Origin: an uncultured Rickettsiales bacterium
Lineage (GTDB): Bacteria > Pseudomonadota > Alphaproteobacteria > Rs-D84
Direction: 5' to 3'
NCBI GenBank assembly: GCA_900550495.1
Contig: URSJ01000001.1
Span: forward strand, 48,668 to 112,667
DNA: 64,000 nucleotides
Shown here: positions 15,860-23,812 of the stretch, in pieces
Position numbering within the stretch: the stretch's first letter is position 1
Layout: each line of letters begins with the position of its first letter
Program-made: the position numbers and the translations under genes
The notes under the pieces: model-generated
The model's database searches: none
The model's input: only the letters and a program-made list of their open reading frames with translations
What the model was told of the DNA's origin: nothing

Positions 15860-16706
15860 GTCCAATATAGTATCCAAAAAATTTATGTTTTCAACGCCTT
15901 TTTTGCACGGATATAAAACACTGAAAATTCCGGTGGTTGATGATGCCGGCCTGTCCGTCTGGCCCGAATTATTCCCGCCGCATCGCATTGACGAATTGCG
16001 GGCGGCGGTTGGTCCACGACATTTTGCGGCGCAAATGATGTTGGAACCGGTTGCGCCCGAACGTATGCGCCTGGACCCCGGGGCATTACATTTATATGAT
16101 AATGCGTTTGATGCGCACAGTGCCAAAATTGGTGAACATAAAATCACTGGCGCATCGGTATATTGGGATCCATCAACGGGACGACGCGGTCGCGACGGCA
16201 GTGTGTGCGTTATGCTGTATCGTGATGACACAACGCGATGCGTGTTTATTCACGACATTTTATATATGACGGCGTCGGACGATGACGCGCACCCATTGGC
16301 GCACCAGTGTGATGCGGTGCTGGAATTTATGGCGCGTCACAATATGCGTCGCATAGCGATTGAAACAAATGGAATAGGAAACGCGTTGCCAGAAATAATG
16401 CGTGACGCGGCCAGTCGCGTGGGTGCGCCAATTACAATTATGCGCATTACCAATAACAGGCCAAAGGTTGACCGAATCTTGGACGCAATTGAACCGGCCC
16501 TGGCCGCCGGGCGATTGTATGCGCACCGTGCGTGTTCACAAACACCATTTATTGCCGAAATGTTGGGCTGGTCGCCAATTGGCGGGGCGGGGCATGACGA
16601 CGGACTGGACGCGGTGGCGGGCGCAATATGTGCCACGCCAACACCAATCCGCCCCACGGGACACCACGCCCCCACATATTCCGCAAACACGAATTTCAAG
16701 GTTTAA
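15858..16706 (+). CDS. Large terminase, nuclease half (gene split)
   Basis: 282 residues from the ATG at 15858, which has its own binding site GGGAG (15846-15850) lying within dnaB on the other strand. From FLHGYKTLKIP onward it reads as the second half of a podovirus terminase: AAQMMLEPVAPERMRLDP, then the RNase H-like nuclease with Asp in VYWDPS (D104), Glu in AIETNG (E169) and HDDGLDAVAG (D247-D251). All acidic metal-binding positions are present. With the 209-residue ATPase half the total is 491 residues, the usual terminase length, so nothing obvious has been lost. The portal gene follows after 28 bases. Confidence 0.82.
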   Translation: MSNIVSKKFMFSTPFLHGYKTLKIPVVDDAGLSVWPELFPPHRIDELRAAVGPRHFAAQMMLEPVAPERMRLDPGALHLYDNAFDAHSAKIGEHKITGASVYWDPSTGRRGRDGSVCVMLYRDDTTRCVFIHDILYMTASDDDAHPLAHQCDAVLEFMARHNMRRIAIETNGIGNALPEIMRDAASRVGAPITIMRITNNRPKVDRILDAIEPALAAGRLYAHRACSQTPFIAEMLGWSPIGGAGHDDGLDAVAGAICATPTPIRPTGHHAPTYSANTNFKV

Positions 16707-16734
16707 TGCATAACAACAAAACAAAGGAGAAAAT

Positions 16735-17958
16735 ATGCAAAATGATTTAGAAAAAATGTATCGGCGTGCGCTGGACGCGCGTGCGCCGTGGTTAAATCGC
16801 TGGGACGCGGCAATGCGATATACTATGCCGACCGACGACACAGATGCCGCAACACTGTTTGACGCAACCGCGGCAGACGCGGCAGACAACCTGGCGGCGT
16901 CAATATATTCGCTGATGACGCCACCAGAATCGCTGTGGATATCACTGGTCCCGGAAAGCGACGCGTCCCCCGACGCAGATGCCGCAACCATTGCATTACG
17001 CGCGAACCTGAACGATTCAAATTTCTATACCACAATTCATCAATGCTATCTGGATTTGGTGATTTTGGGAACGGCGTGTCTATTTATGGCAGAAACACCA
17101 ATCGGTGCGTCGTCGGCGTTTTCGTTCACCGCCGTGCCTATGCGTGATATTGCGATTTTGCCGGGTGCAGTATTTCACACAGCGACAATGCCGGCGCACG
17201 AAGTGCTGGAAAAATATCCAACCTGGACGCCACCAGCCGATGTTGCCGACCAAATCAAGCACGACCCGGCAACGCCGTTGCGCCTGGTCCAAAGTTTGGT
17301 TGGCACAGAATTCACCGCGTGGTTGGACGTTGGGGGAAATCTGGAAAACAATATCGTTGCGCGTGGCACATTTGAAACCAACCCATACATCATTTTCCGG
17401 TGGAGTGTTTTAAGCGGTGAACAATATGGTCGTGGGCCGGTCTTGCGCGCATTGCCAGATATTAAAACTGCGAACAAGGTTGTTGAACTGGTGCTGAAAA
17501 ACGCAACGATTGCCGTGTCTGGGATATGGCAGGCCGACGATGATGGCGTCATAAATCTGAACAATATAAACCTGACGCCGGGGGCAATTATCCCCAAGGC
17601 CGTTGGGTCATCAGGGCTGACGCCGCTGTCGTCGGGCGCAGATTTTGATGTGTCGCAAATAATATTAAAAGACCTGCGCGAACGGATTCGCCACGCGTTG
17701 TTGGCCGACCGATTGGGGTTGCTGTCTGAAAAAGAAATGACCGCGACCGAAATCATGGCACGTAATTCTGATATGGTTAGAATTCTGGGGGCGACATACG
17801 GGCGATTGCTGCATGAATTTATTCGGCCATTGACCGACCGGGGATTACAGATTTTATCGCGCCGTGGGGTGATTGCGCCAATCGCGCTGAACAGTGACGC
17901 AGAATTGAAATACATTGCGCCAATCGCACAAATGGCTGTGTCTGAAAACTTGATTTAA
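16735..17958 (+). CDS. Portal (head-tail connector) protein, T7 gp8-like
   Basis: 407 residues. N-terminal RRALDARAPWLNRWDAAMRYTMP, a central ADNLAASIYSLMTPPESLW, and later FRWSVLSGEQYGRGPVLRALPDIKTANK follow the Head-tail_con family, which forms the dodecameric channel for DNA. T7 gp8 has 536 residues; this one lacks part of the C-terminal barrel region. The order terminase-portal is the phage norm. Preceded by AAAGGAGAAAAT and intact throughout. Confidence 0.82.
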   Translation: MQNDLEKMYRRALDARAPWLNRWDAAMRYTMPTDDTDAATLFDATAADAADNLAASIYSLMTPPESLWISLVPESDASPDADAATIALRANLNDSNFYTTIHQCYLDLVILGTACLFMAETPIGASSAFSFTAVPMRDIAILPGAVFHTATMPAHEVLEKYPTWTPPADVADQIKHDPATPLRLVQSLVGTEFTAWLDVGGNLENNIVARGTFETNPYIIFRWSVLSGEQYGRGPVLRALPDIKTANKVVELVLKNATIAVSGIWQADDDGVINLNNINLTPGAIIPKAVGSSGLTPLSSGADFDVSQIILKDLRERIRHALLADRLGLLSEKEMTATEIMARNSDMVRILGATYGRLLHEFIRPLTDRGLQILSRRGVIAPIALNSDAELKYIAPIAQMAVSENLI

Positions 17959-17972
17959 CAACGGGGAAAAAT

Positions 17973-18167
17973 ATGAACGAAACAGAACAAAATTACGCAC
18001 GCGCATTTTCAACCGCCGCCGGTGCGGCAGTATTACAACATCTGCGAAAAATGACTATTGAACGTGTCTTGGGGCCAAATGCGTCGGACGCCGAATTGCG
18101 CAGCCTGGAATCCCAGCGTGCGTTGGTGCATTTGATTGAAAATATGATATCACGGGGGCGAAAATGA
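17973..18167 (+). CDS. Bbp19-like small phage protein
   Basis: 64 residues: ETEQNYARAFSTAAGAAVLQ, then LRKMTIERVLGPNASDAELR and a C-terminal helix RALVHLIENMI. The pattern resembles small proteins next to the portal gene in podoviruses, named after Bordetella phage Bbp19, whose role is not established. A part in packaging is conceivable because no small terminase is otherwise recognisable here, but I cannot support it from sequence. It overlaps the next gene by four bases (ATGA). Confidence 0.55.
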   Translation: MNETEQNYARAFSTAAGAAVLQHLRKMTIERVLGPNASDAELRSLESQRALVHLIENMISRGRK

Positions 18168-18424
18168 AACAGGAAACGAGTGCCTTGGGCGGTATTATCG
18201 CGACCCTGCGCGACAGTTGGTTTTTAATCGCGTTTATCGGCGGCTTGATTTATTGGGTCGCACGCCAGGATTCGTCATTGGCGGACATTCAACGCGCCGA
18301 CACGCGTATTACCACGCTGGAAAATCGCACTACGATATTGGAAACTGGCATCGGTCAATTACAGATAAAACTGGATACGATTCGCGACGACGTGTCGTTG
18401 ATAAAAACCGCCGTGATAAAATAA
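18164..18424 (+). CDS. Membrane-anchored coiled-coil protein at the end of the phage cluster
   Basis: 86 residues: about 18 cytoplasmic residues, one membrane helix (WFLIAFIGGLIYWVA), and a coiled coil (DIQRADTRITTLENRTTILE, and on to the end). The topology resembles inner-membrane spanins and other lysis accessories, but similar proteins exist without lysis roles. It is the last gene of the cluster, coupled to the Bbp19-like gene and followed at once by a terminator. Confidence 0.5.
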   Translation: MKQETSALGGIIATLRDSWFLIAFIGGLIYWVARQDSSLADIQRADTRITTLENRTTILETGIGQLQIKLDTIRDDVSLIKTAVIK

Positions 18425-18427
18425 AAA

Positions 18428-18449
18428 ACGGGGCAGACGCCCCGTTTTT
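18428..18449. terminator. Terminator closing the phage cluster
   Basis: Stem ACGGGGC/GCCCCGT with a 4-base loop, T5 on the + strand and A6 on the other side, so it can stop both the phage operon and the convergent lipoprotein gene. Confidence 0.85.
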
Positions 18450-18457
18450 ATACTTGA

Positions 18458-18601
18458 TTATTTGCCGCAGCTACCAATCAATTTAGAGATAGAAATATCT
18501 TTGTGCAGCAAGAAATCGTATTCGCAGTTACCTGATTTGTAAGAACCTGTGCAGGCGGCCAATGTCATAACGGCAAACAATGCCAACATAACTTTTTTCA
18601 T
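18458..18601 (-). CDS. Small lipoprotein
   Basis: 47 residues from the ATG at 18601, preceded by AAAGGAGAAAAC. The signal sequence MKKVMLALFAVMTLAAC ends in a lipobox (LAAC, cysteine 17); the mature part is 31 residues with two further cysteines. Similar in style to entericidin-like small lipoproteins but not assigned. The mature lipoprotein would sit in the outer or inner membrane. Confidence 0.7.
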   Translation of the reverse strand: MKKVMLALFAVMTLAACTGSYKSGNCEYDFLLHKDISISKLIGSCGK

Positions 18602-18665
18602 GTTTTCTCCTTTTATCAAAAAGTCTGGGCAAATTATACAGGACCAAATTCCCAAATGCAAGCAT

Positions 18666-19007
18666 TTATATCGCCGCGCGTGCGTGATGTATGCGCAGAC
18701 CACACACAATTATCACATCAAAACGCGCGTCAAATCCCGGAAATTCCCGTGCCAGAAATGTTTCCGCACTGCGACGCAGGCGTGCCGCCTGGGCGTGCGT
18801 AATTGCGTCCCAACCGGCGGCGATGGTTGGGCGACGTTTAACCTCTATGAAAACGATGGTTTTGCCGCGGCGGGCAATAATATCAATTTCGGCGCGGCCC
18901 GTGTTGCGCCCGGTAACGTATCGCGATCGCAAAATGCGGTATCCATGTATGCGCAAATACATGCGCGCCCAAAATTCTGCAAATAACCCAGATTCATATG
19001 AATTCAT
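18666..19007 (-). CDS. YraN family protein (UPF0102), endonuclease-like fold
   Basis: 113 residues from MNSYESGLFAEFWARMYLR at 19007. The core R-S-R-Y...GRAEIDIIARRGKTIVFIEVKRR has the Asp-(x)n-Glu-x-Lys spacing of a PD-(D/E)XK nuclease fold, as in all UPF0102 proteins. The family is widespread and tied to DNA processing, but its exact role is unproven. Length is normal. Confidence 0.82.
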   Translation of the reverse strand: MNSYESGLFAEFWARMYLRIHGYRILRSRYVTGRNTGRAEIDIIARRGKTIVFIEVKRRPTIAAGWDAITHAQAARLRRSAETFLAREFPGFDARFDVIIVCGLRIHHARAAI

Positions 19008-19156
19008 ACCTGTTATTATAACAATCAAATCCAATAAACGCCAAGAAATAAAAATCATGCGCGGGTGCGGGCGCACATTGCGTTTTTATCCTTGACCGGG
19101 GTGCGTGAATTTTCTTATAATTTGACCAAGAATTGAAAGCAAAGAGGGGAAAAATC

Positions 19157-19303
19157 ATGAAGAAAGTATTTCTGGCGTTCTTTGTTGCGTTGGCATTGGC
19201 CGGCTGTGGTCAGGTATATGACCGTGAACCTGTTGGTGTCGGTTATGACAACAATGAATTGAAACTGAGTCCGTGCGCCTGCATCATGGTATTCCAGGCA
19301 TAA
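19157..19303 (+). CDS. Small lipoprotein
   Basis: 48 residues from the ATG at 19157, with an AGAGGGGAAAAATC binding site. Signal MKKVFLAFFVALALAGC with lipobox LAGC (cysteine 17), then a 31-residue mature part with CAC near the end. It lies upstream of the VirB8-like pair; T4SS loci often carry a small VirB7-like lipoprotein, but this similarity is positional only. Confidence 0.6.
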   Translation: MKKVFLAFFVALALAGCGQVYDREPVGVGYDNNELKLSPCACIMVFQA

Positions 19304-19333
19304 AATCCACCGGTAAGTTTATGTGGGGGGATT

Positions 19334-20029
19334 TTGTTGGATTATCCAAATAATTTTGATACACCGGCATTTCCAGCGGGAAAACGCATTGCCGTCTCCC
19401 GGGCTGTATCCATTTTAGTTTCGGCGTTGTTCTTTGTAATCATATGCGTGTGCGGCCTGTTGATTTGGACATCGCGCAGTGCAACCGTTGACCCATTTAT
19501 AATATCGGTGGACAGTGTGACCGGCACGTGGTCCGTGGTCGGGCATTCGCACGGCACAATGCAATACAGCGCATCACGCACGATGCAGGAATCAGTTGTT
19601 GCAAATTTCACACGCGATTGGTTCACCGTTGGCGATGATTCTGAAAACCAGGCACTGTGGCAAACGTGTGATCGGGGCCAGGTATGCATGTCTGAAAATG
19701 CACCCGCGCGCGCCGATGGAATTTGTGCGATATACTGTGCGACAAATGACACCGTATTTAACAGATTTACAAATGATGTCGTTCCCACATGGCAGGAAAT
19801 TGCCGCCGCGTCGGGACGGTTGAATTTGGATACATCGTCGTTACAGATTGATCCCGTCGGCGCGGTCGGTGATAACGGTGGTATGTGGCGCGTGCGTGCA
19901 ACAATTTCTGGGAACGTGACGCCATCTATGCAGATAATCGCATTTATGCGTGTGGGACGCGACACGAAATCGTATCCGCGCACATTGGGGTATTACATTA
20001 CAGACTTTAACGCATACAGATTGAATTGA
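19334..20029 (+). CDS. VirB8-like inner-membrane protein
   Basis: 231 residues from a TTG at 19334 preceded by a GGGGGG binding site. A short cytoplasmic tail, one membrane helix (about 20-45, VSILVSALFFVIICVCGLLIW) and a periplasmic domain ending in YPRTLGYYITDFNAYRLN. The periplasmic part has the length, NTF2-like pattern and C-terminal motif (LG-Y-IT-F) of VirB8, the assembly factor of type IV secretion systems. No other VirB genes lie in this window. It overlaps the next gene by one base (TGATG). A divergent unrelated NTF2-like protein cannot be excluded. Confidence 0.5.
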   Translation: MLDYPNNFDTPAFPAGKRIAVSRAVSILVSALFFVIICVCGLLIWTSRSATVDPFIISVDSVTGTWSVVGHSHGTMQYSASRTMQESVVANFTRDWFTVGDDSENQALWQTCDRGQVCMSENAPARADGICAIYCATNDTVFNRFTNDVVPTWQEIAAASGRLNLDTSSLQIDPVGAVGDNGGMWRVRATISGNVTPSMQIIAFMRVGRDTKSYPRTLGYYITDFNAYRLN

Positions 20030-20670
20030 TGAAAAAGATATTGATGTTTTTTGCTGGACTGCTGTTACTTGTGCTGGTGTTTGGCGCAATATTCTTGACG
20101 GGTGCGATATATGATGCCGGCGAAAAACGCACTGTGGATACGTATTTCTTTCGTCCGAACAATTTATCGACTGAACGACCTGGCGAATTAGAACCATTGT
20201 CTGATATTGGTGATACGCGTTTGATTGATATGCTGATTACGCGATATGTTGCCGAATATTTTGGTATTTTACCTGGTGTCAATTATGCCGATGGGCGCGG
20301 TTCGTCAAACGGCATGTTGGCCAATACTTCATCAGCGTCTGTGTTTCGTGATTGGCAGGCAAACGTTGCGCCCGAAATTCAAAATATGGCGGTCAAGGGT
20401 ATGATGCGCACAGTAAATGTTGTAGGCGATATTACACGCCCTGGTAATGGGGATTATTGGCGTGCCGACTATGAATTGCGGACATGGCAGACGCCAAACA
20501 ATTTGGCAACCGGGCCGGTCGTTACCACGGGAACTGTTTTCTTAAAGGTTAGATATGAACCAGGAATCCGTGAAAGTGTTGTTGAACGTGGCATGCACCA
20601 GTATTTGGAAAATGGTGGCGACCCAGCAGGATTTTTTAAATTCATGGTGCAAGAGGTTGTTCTTAAATAA
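20029..20670 (+). CDS. Second membrane-anchored NTF2/VirB8-like protein
   Basis: 213 residues from the ATG at 20029. One N-terminal membrane helix (LMFFAGLLLLVLVFGAIFLTG) and a periplasmic domain with RLIDMLITRYVAEYFG near residue 65, and YWRADYELRTW with a later VFLKVRYEPG, strand pairs also seen in VirB8-like folds. Same topology and size as its coupled upstream neighbour, so the two may form a heteromeric assembly. Specific function unknown. Confidence 0.45.
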   Translation: MKKILMFFAGLLLLVLVFGAIFLTGAIYDAGEKRTVDTYFFRPNNLSTERPGELEPLSDIGDTRLIDMLITRYVAEYFGILPGVNYADGRGSSNGMLANTSSASVFRDWQANVAPEIQNMAVKGMMRTVNVVGDITRPGNGDYWRADYELRTWQTPNNLATGPVVTTGTVFLKVRYEPGIRESVVERGMHQYLENGGDPAGFFKFMVQEVVLK

Positions 20671-20689
20671 CCATACATTGGGGCGACAG

Positions 20690-21478
20690 ATGAAACGAAT
20701 TTTTGGATTTTTTATGATTTTGTGCATGACGTCCCCAGCGTTTGCTGCTGGTGCGTTGGATGATACTGATTCAATGGATTTTGAAAATTTTATTATTACT
20801 GATTCTGGGGGCGATGACATCAATGTATCATCTGTTGCGCTGAATACCGGCGCGACACCAGCCACAGTTTCAAATTTTGATATTGCGGGCATTATGTTGG
20901 GCATGCCATTCGATGATGTCCATACGCTGTTTTTCAAAACACGTGGCCTTTATGCTCCGCGCAAAGAACACAGCATAATTTATTCCATTGCCCAAGATTG
21001 GAAATACAATCTGGATTATGAATGTCGTCAAAATGGCACGGTCATTCCCGCCGAATTGACCAAGTGCATAAACAGTCTGGCACGTAATCGTGGTTTGATG
21101 TATGCGTCGGAATTGCATCTGGTGCGGGAAAATACTGGCGAAACAATCACGGTGTATTTTACCAGTAATGCAACTGATAACGTTGTATGGCGCGTTGTAT
21201 ATAATAATGATGTGAACGAACTGGAAGGGGCGGCGGACAAGTTTGAAAACCAGCGGCAAAAGAAAATTCTGGCTTTTTGGCAAAATGTTTTGGATAAGTA
21301 TGGAGCACCCAATTCAGGGACTGATAAATGGGTTTCGACAACAAATGCGTATGACCCGATGATGACGGCGTATTATGGTTCACTGGATTTAGTGGATAAT
21401 GGTCGTAACGCGTCGGATTCGGCCAAAAATGTCCAACAGGCTCGTGATTATTTCCAGGCCAAACCATATGCGTTCTAA
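20690..21478 (+). CDS. Periplasmic protein of unknown function
   Basis: 262 residues from the ATG at 20690. Signal peptide MKRIFGFFMILCMTSPAFA, then a mature domain whose DIAGIMLGMPFDDVHTLFFK phrase is typical of small periplasmic alpha/beta repeats that read 'GIxLGMp...v'. Two cysteines (in LDYECRQ and LTKCINS) could form a disulfide. It is last in a three-gene run with the VirB8-like pair, followed by a bidirectional terminator, so it may act with them. Confidence 0.55.
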   Translation: MKRIFGFFMILCMTSPAFAAGALDDTDSMDFENFIITDSGGDDINVSSVALNTGATPATVSNFDIAGIMLGMPFDDVHTLFFKTRGLYAPRKEHSIIYSIAQDWKYNLDYECRQNGTVIPAELTKCINSLARNRGLMYASELHLVRENTGETITVYFTSNATDNVVWRVVYNNDVNELEGAADKFENQRQKKILAFWQNVLDKYGAPNSGTDKWVSTTNAYDPMMTAYYGSLDLVDNGRNASDSAKNVQQARDYFQAKPYAF

Positions 21479-21512
21479 GAATATTTTATTGTTAAGGCCT
21501 GATTGCAAAAAT

Positions 21513-21540
21513 AAAAAAGCCCCAACGGGGCGTTTTTTTT
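21513..21540. terminator. Bidirectional terminator between the VirB8-like run and bamA
   Basis: Stem GCCCC/GGGGC (21519-21531) flanked by A6 on the left and T8 on the right, serving both converging operons. Confidence 0.8.
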
Positions 21541-23810
21541 TAGAACTGTGTTTCAAATGATAACAAGAAACGCTGTTCTTGGTCATACTTGTTCAGTTTC
21601 AATGGCCAGCCCCAACTGAAATTCATCGGGCCCATCGGCGTATTCCAATAAATACCAAAACCAACCGATGTGCGCAGGTCGCTGTCAATAAAGTTGTCAA
21701 TCCCCAGATACGTGTATTCATCACGTGGTGGCTTGCCCAGCAGACCGTAATCTGCGAACACAAATCCCTTTATCTGGTATTCGTCGGGGATAAATACTGG
21801 GAAATTCAACTGGGTTGAACCGTTAACCTTCCACATACCCCCCAATGAGTATGATTGGTAATACCAGTTACGACTGCCGACGCCGGCAATATCAAACCCG
21901 CGCAGTGATTCACCGCCCAAGAAATAGCGATAAACACGGGACACGTAATCGCCGTCCAATGGCTGGATATACCCGAAATCCAGTGATGAACGTAATTGCC
22001 ACCGGTCGTCCAAGAACTTTACCATACCAGTTATGTCTGCACTGTATCGCATAAATGTTTCTGTGCCACCAAATCCGGTATATGCTAACCCCAGGTTCGC
22101 CACAACGCCGGTGTGCGTGTTCTGTTGAAAATTGGTATCCAGATTATAATATTTCAAATATGTCCCCAACGTGTACAGGTCAGAATTGCGCCACTTGCTG
22201 CCTGTTTGCAGGTCATAGTTCTGGTCAAATGACGCAGATAGGCGCACCGTCTGAGTCCAATGGTCGGTTAAACGCCAACCCATACGCGTCGCCAGTGTCA
22301 ATGAATCACGGTCGTATCCAAAGCCCCCCAATGATGAATAGTTATACATTGTGTATGATACGTCAAATCCGCCTGATAACGCACGACCGAACAAATATGG
22401 TTCTGTGAAACTGAACAGGGCCTGTTTCTGGTATTGTGCAATAGAACCGCGCAGTTGCACCGTCTGGCCACGTCCCATAAAGTTATTTTCAGTAATTCCG
22501 GCATCAACCATGAATCCGTTTATGTTTGACCAGCCAAATCCCCCAGATAATTCGCCAGTTGGTTGTTCTTCTACCTTGATGTCTAAATTCATCATATTGG
22601 CATCTGCAACACGAGTTGGCACCATCTGGACATCTTTGAAATAACGGGTGCGCATCAAATTCTGGCGGCCTTGTTCAATAGTCTGTAATGAAAATGGGTC
22701 GCCAGGGCGCATCGGAATCAACTGTTGAATAACGGTATCAAATGTGCGCACGTTGCCCAATATATTGATAGAATTCAAATAAACCCGATTAGTCTTTTGA
22801 ATTTTGAATACCATATCAATGGTGTGATTTTCATTGTTCTTGGTTGGAATTGGGTCAACATTGATAAACGCATATCCGTGATCGGCAACAACCCCACGCA
22901 GGGCAGAAATTGTTTCGTCCACTTCGTCAATATTATAGGTGTCGCCACGCGACATTTTCATCGCGTCCATCAGTTCACTGTCTGGGACATCATCGAACGG
23001 ATTGTCCACACTCAGTTTGCCGAATTTATATTTTTCCCCTTCGTCAATCGTGAATTTGACAGAATAGTATTGTCGGTCAGGTGTGAATACGCCGGTGGTG
23101 TCGGTTATCTGGACATCGGCGTAACCATTGCGCAGATAATATTGACGCAACAACTGTTGGTCGTATTGAATGCGATCTTCGTCAAAGACGTCAAATTGCG
23201 TCATAAAACGCCACCAGGCATGTTCGCGCGACAGAATTGCACCACGCAACACACTGGAACGAAAACGTTTATTGCCGGCAAATTCAATTTTTGTAATATA
23301 CGTCGGGTGACCTTCGGTAATTTCATAGACGACGTTTACGCGATTATCGTCCAGTTCAATTTTCTTGGGTTCTATTTTTGTGCCGAAAAAACCCTTGCGC
23401 TGGTATATGGTCAGCATACGTTGGGTATCTGCGCCAATAACAGACTCGTCATACGAGGCACGTTCTTTCAGGCGAATTTCTTTCTTTAAATCATCAGTGG
23501 ATATTTCGTCGTTTCCTTCAACTGTGACCATGTTGACGGTTGGTGCTTCGGCCACGTCAATTTTCAGCACATCGCCAGCCATACGGACATTGATGCGTGA
23601 AAAATACCCACTTTCTTGTAATTTTTTGGCGATTTCATTGGTGCGTGCCTCGCCTACGTTGTCGCCGATTTTCACATCAGACAAAATGCGAATAGACTCG
23701 CTGTCCATACGGCGCGCCCCTGTGACGTCAATGCGTGACACAGTTGCTGCGTCGGCACCGCCGGCGGTAATCGCGCATACTGTTGCAATAAAAAATTTTT
23801 TCGTTTTCAT
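21540..23810 (-). CDS. bamA: Outer-membrane protein assembly factor BamA
   Basis: 756 residues. Signal peptide of about 21 residues, a run of POTRA domains (roughly 23-350, starting VSRIDVTGARRMDSESIR), and a C-terminal Omp85 barrel with YFLGGESLRGFD, FVFADYG, RTSVGFGIYWNTPMGP and the final FLLSFETQF. BamA folds and inserts barrel proteins, including the two encoded at the start of the window. Length is normal. It is directly downstream of rseP, two bases apart, in the usual alphaproteobacterial cluster. Confidence 0.96.
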   Translation of the reverse strand: MKTKKFFIATVCAITAGGADAATVSRIDVTGARRMDSESIRILSDVKIGDNVGEARTNEIAKKLQESGYFSRINVRMAGDVLKIDVAEAPTVNMVTVEGNDEISTDDLKKEIRLKERASYDESVIGADTQRMLTIYQRKGFFGTKIEPKKIELDDNRVNVVYEITEGHPTYITKIEFAGNKRFRSSVLRGAILSREHAWWRFMTQFDVFDEDRIQYDQQLLRQYYLRNGYADVQITDTTGVFTPDRQYYSVKFTIDEGEKYKFGKLSVDNPFDDVPDSELMDAMKMSRGDTYNIDEVDETISALRGVVADHGYAFINVDPIPTKNNENHTIDMVFKIQKTNRVYLNSINILGNVRTFDTVIQQLIPMRPGDPFSLQTIEQGRQNLMRTRYFKDVQMVPTRVADANMMNLDIKVEEQPTGELSGGFGWSNINGFMVDAGITENNFMGRGQTVQLRGSIAQYQKQALFSFTEPYLFGRALSGGFDVSYTMYNYSSLGGFGYDRDSLTLATRMGWRLTDHWTQTVRLSASFDQNYDLQTGSKWRNSDLYTLGTYLKYYNLDTNFQQNTHTGVVANLGLAYTGFGGTETFMRYSADITGMVKFLDDRWQLRSSLDFGYIQPLDGDYVSRVYRYFLGGESLRGFDIAGVGSRNWYYQSYSLGGMWKVNGSTQLNFPVFIPDEYQIKGFVFADYGLLGKPPRDEYTYLGIDNFIDSDLRTSVGFGIYWNTPMGPMNFSWGWPLKLNKYDQEQRFLLSFETQF

Positions 23811-23812
23811 TT

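Noticed and set aside
15860..16231. N-terminal extension of dnaB by 124 residues
   Set aside because: The extension is antisense to the terminase nuclease half and has no DnaB similarity; DnaB proper starts at 15859.
5443..18449. Ordinary inducible prophage
   Set aside because: No integrase, repressor-integrase module, replication genes or attachment repeats flank the cluster, and host genes lie inside it; incomplete remnant remains possible but all frames are intact.
22725..23489. 254-codon + strand frame inside bamA
   Set aside because: Shadow of a strong coding gene on the other strand, with atypical composition.
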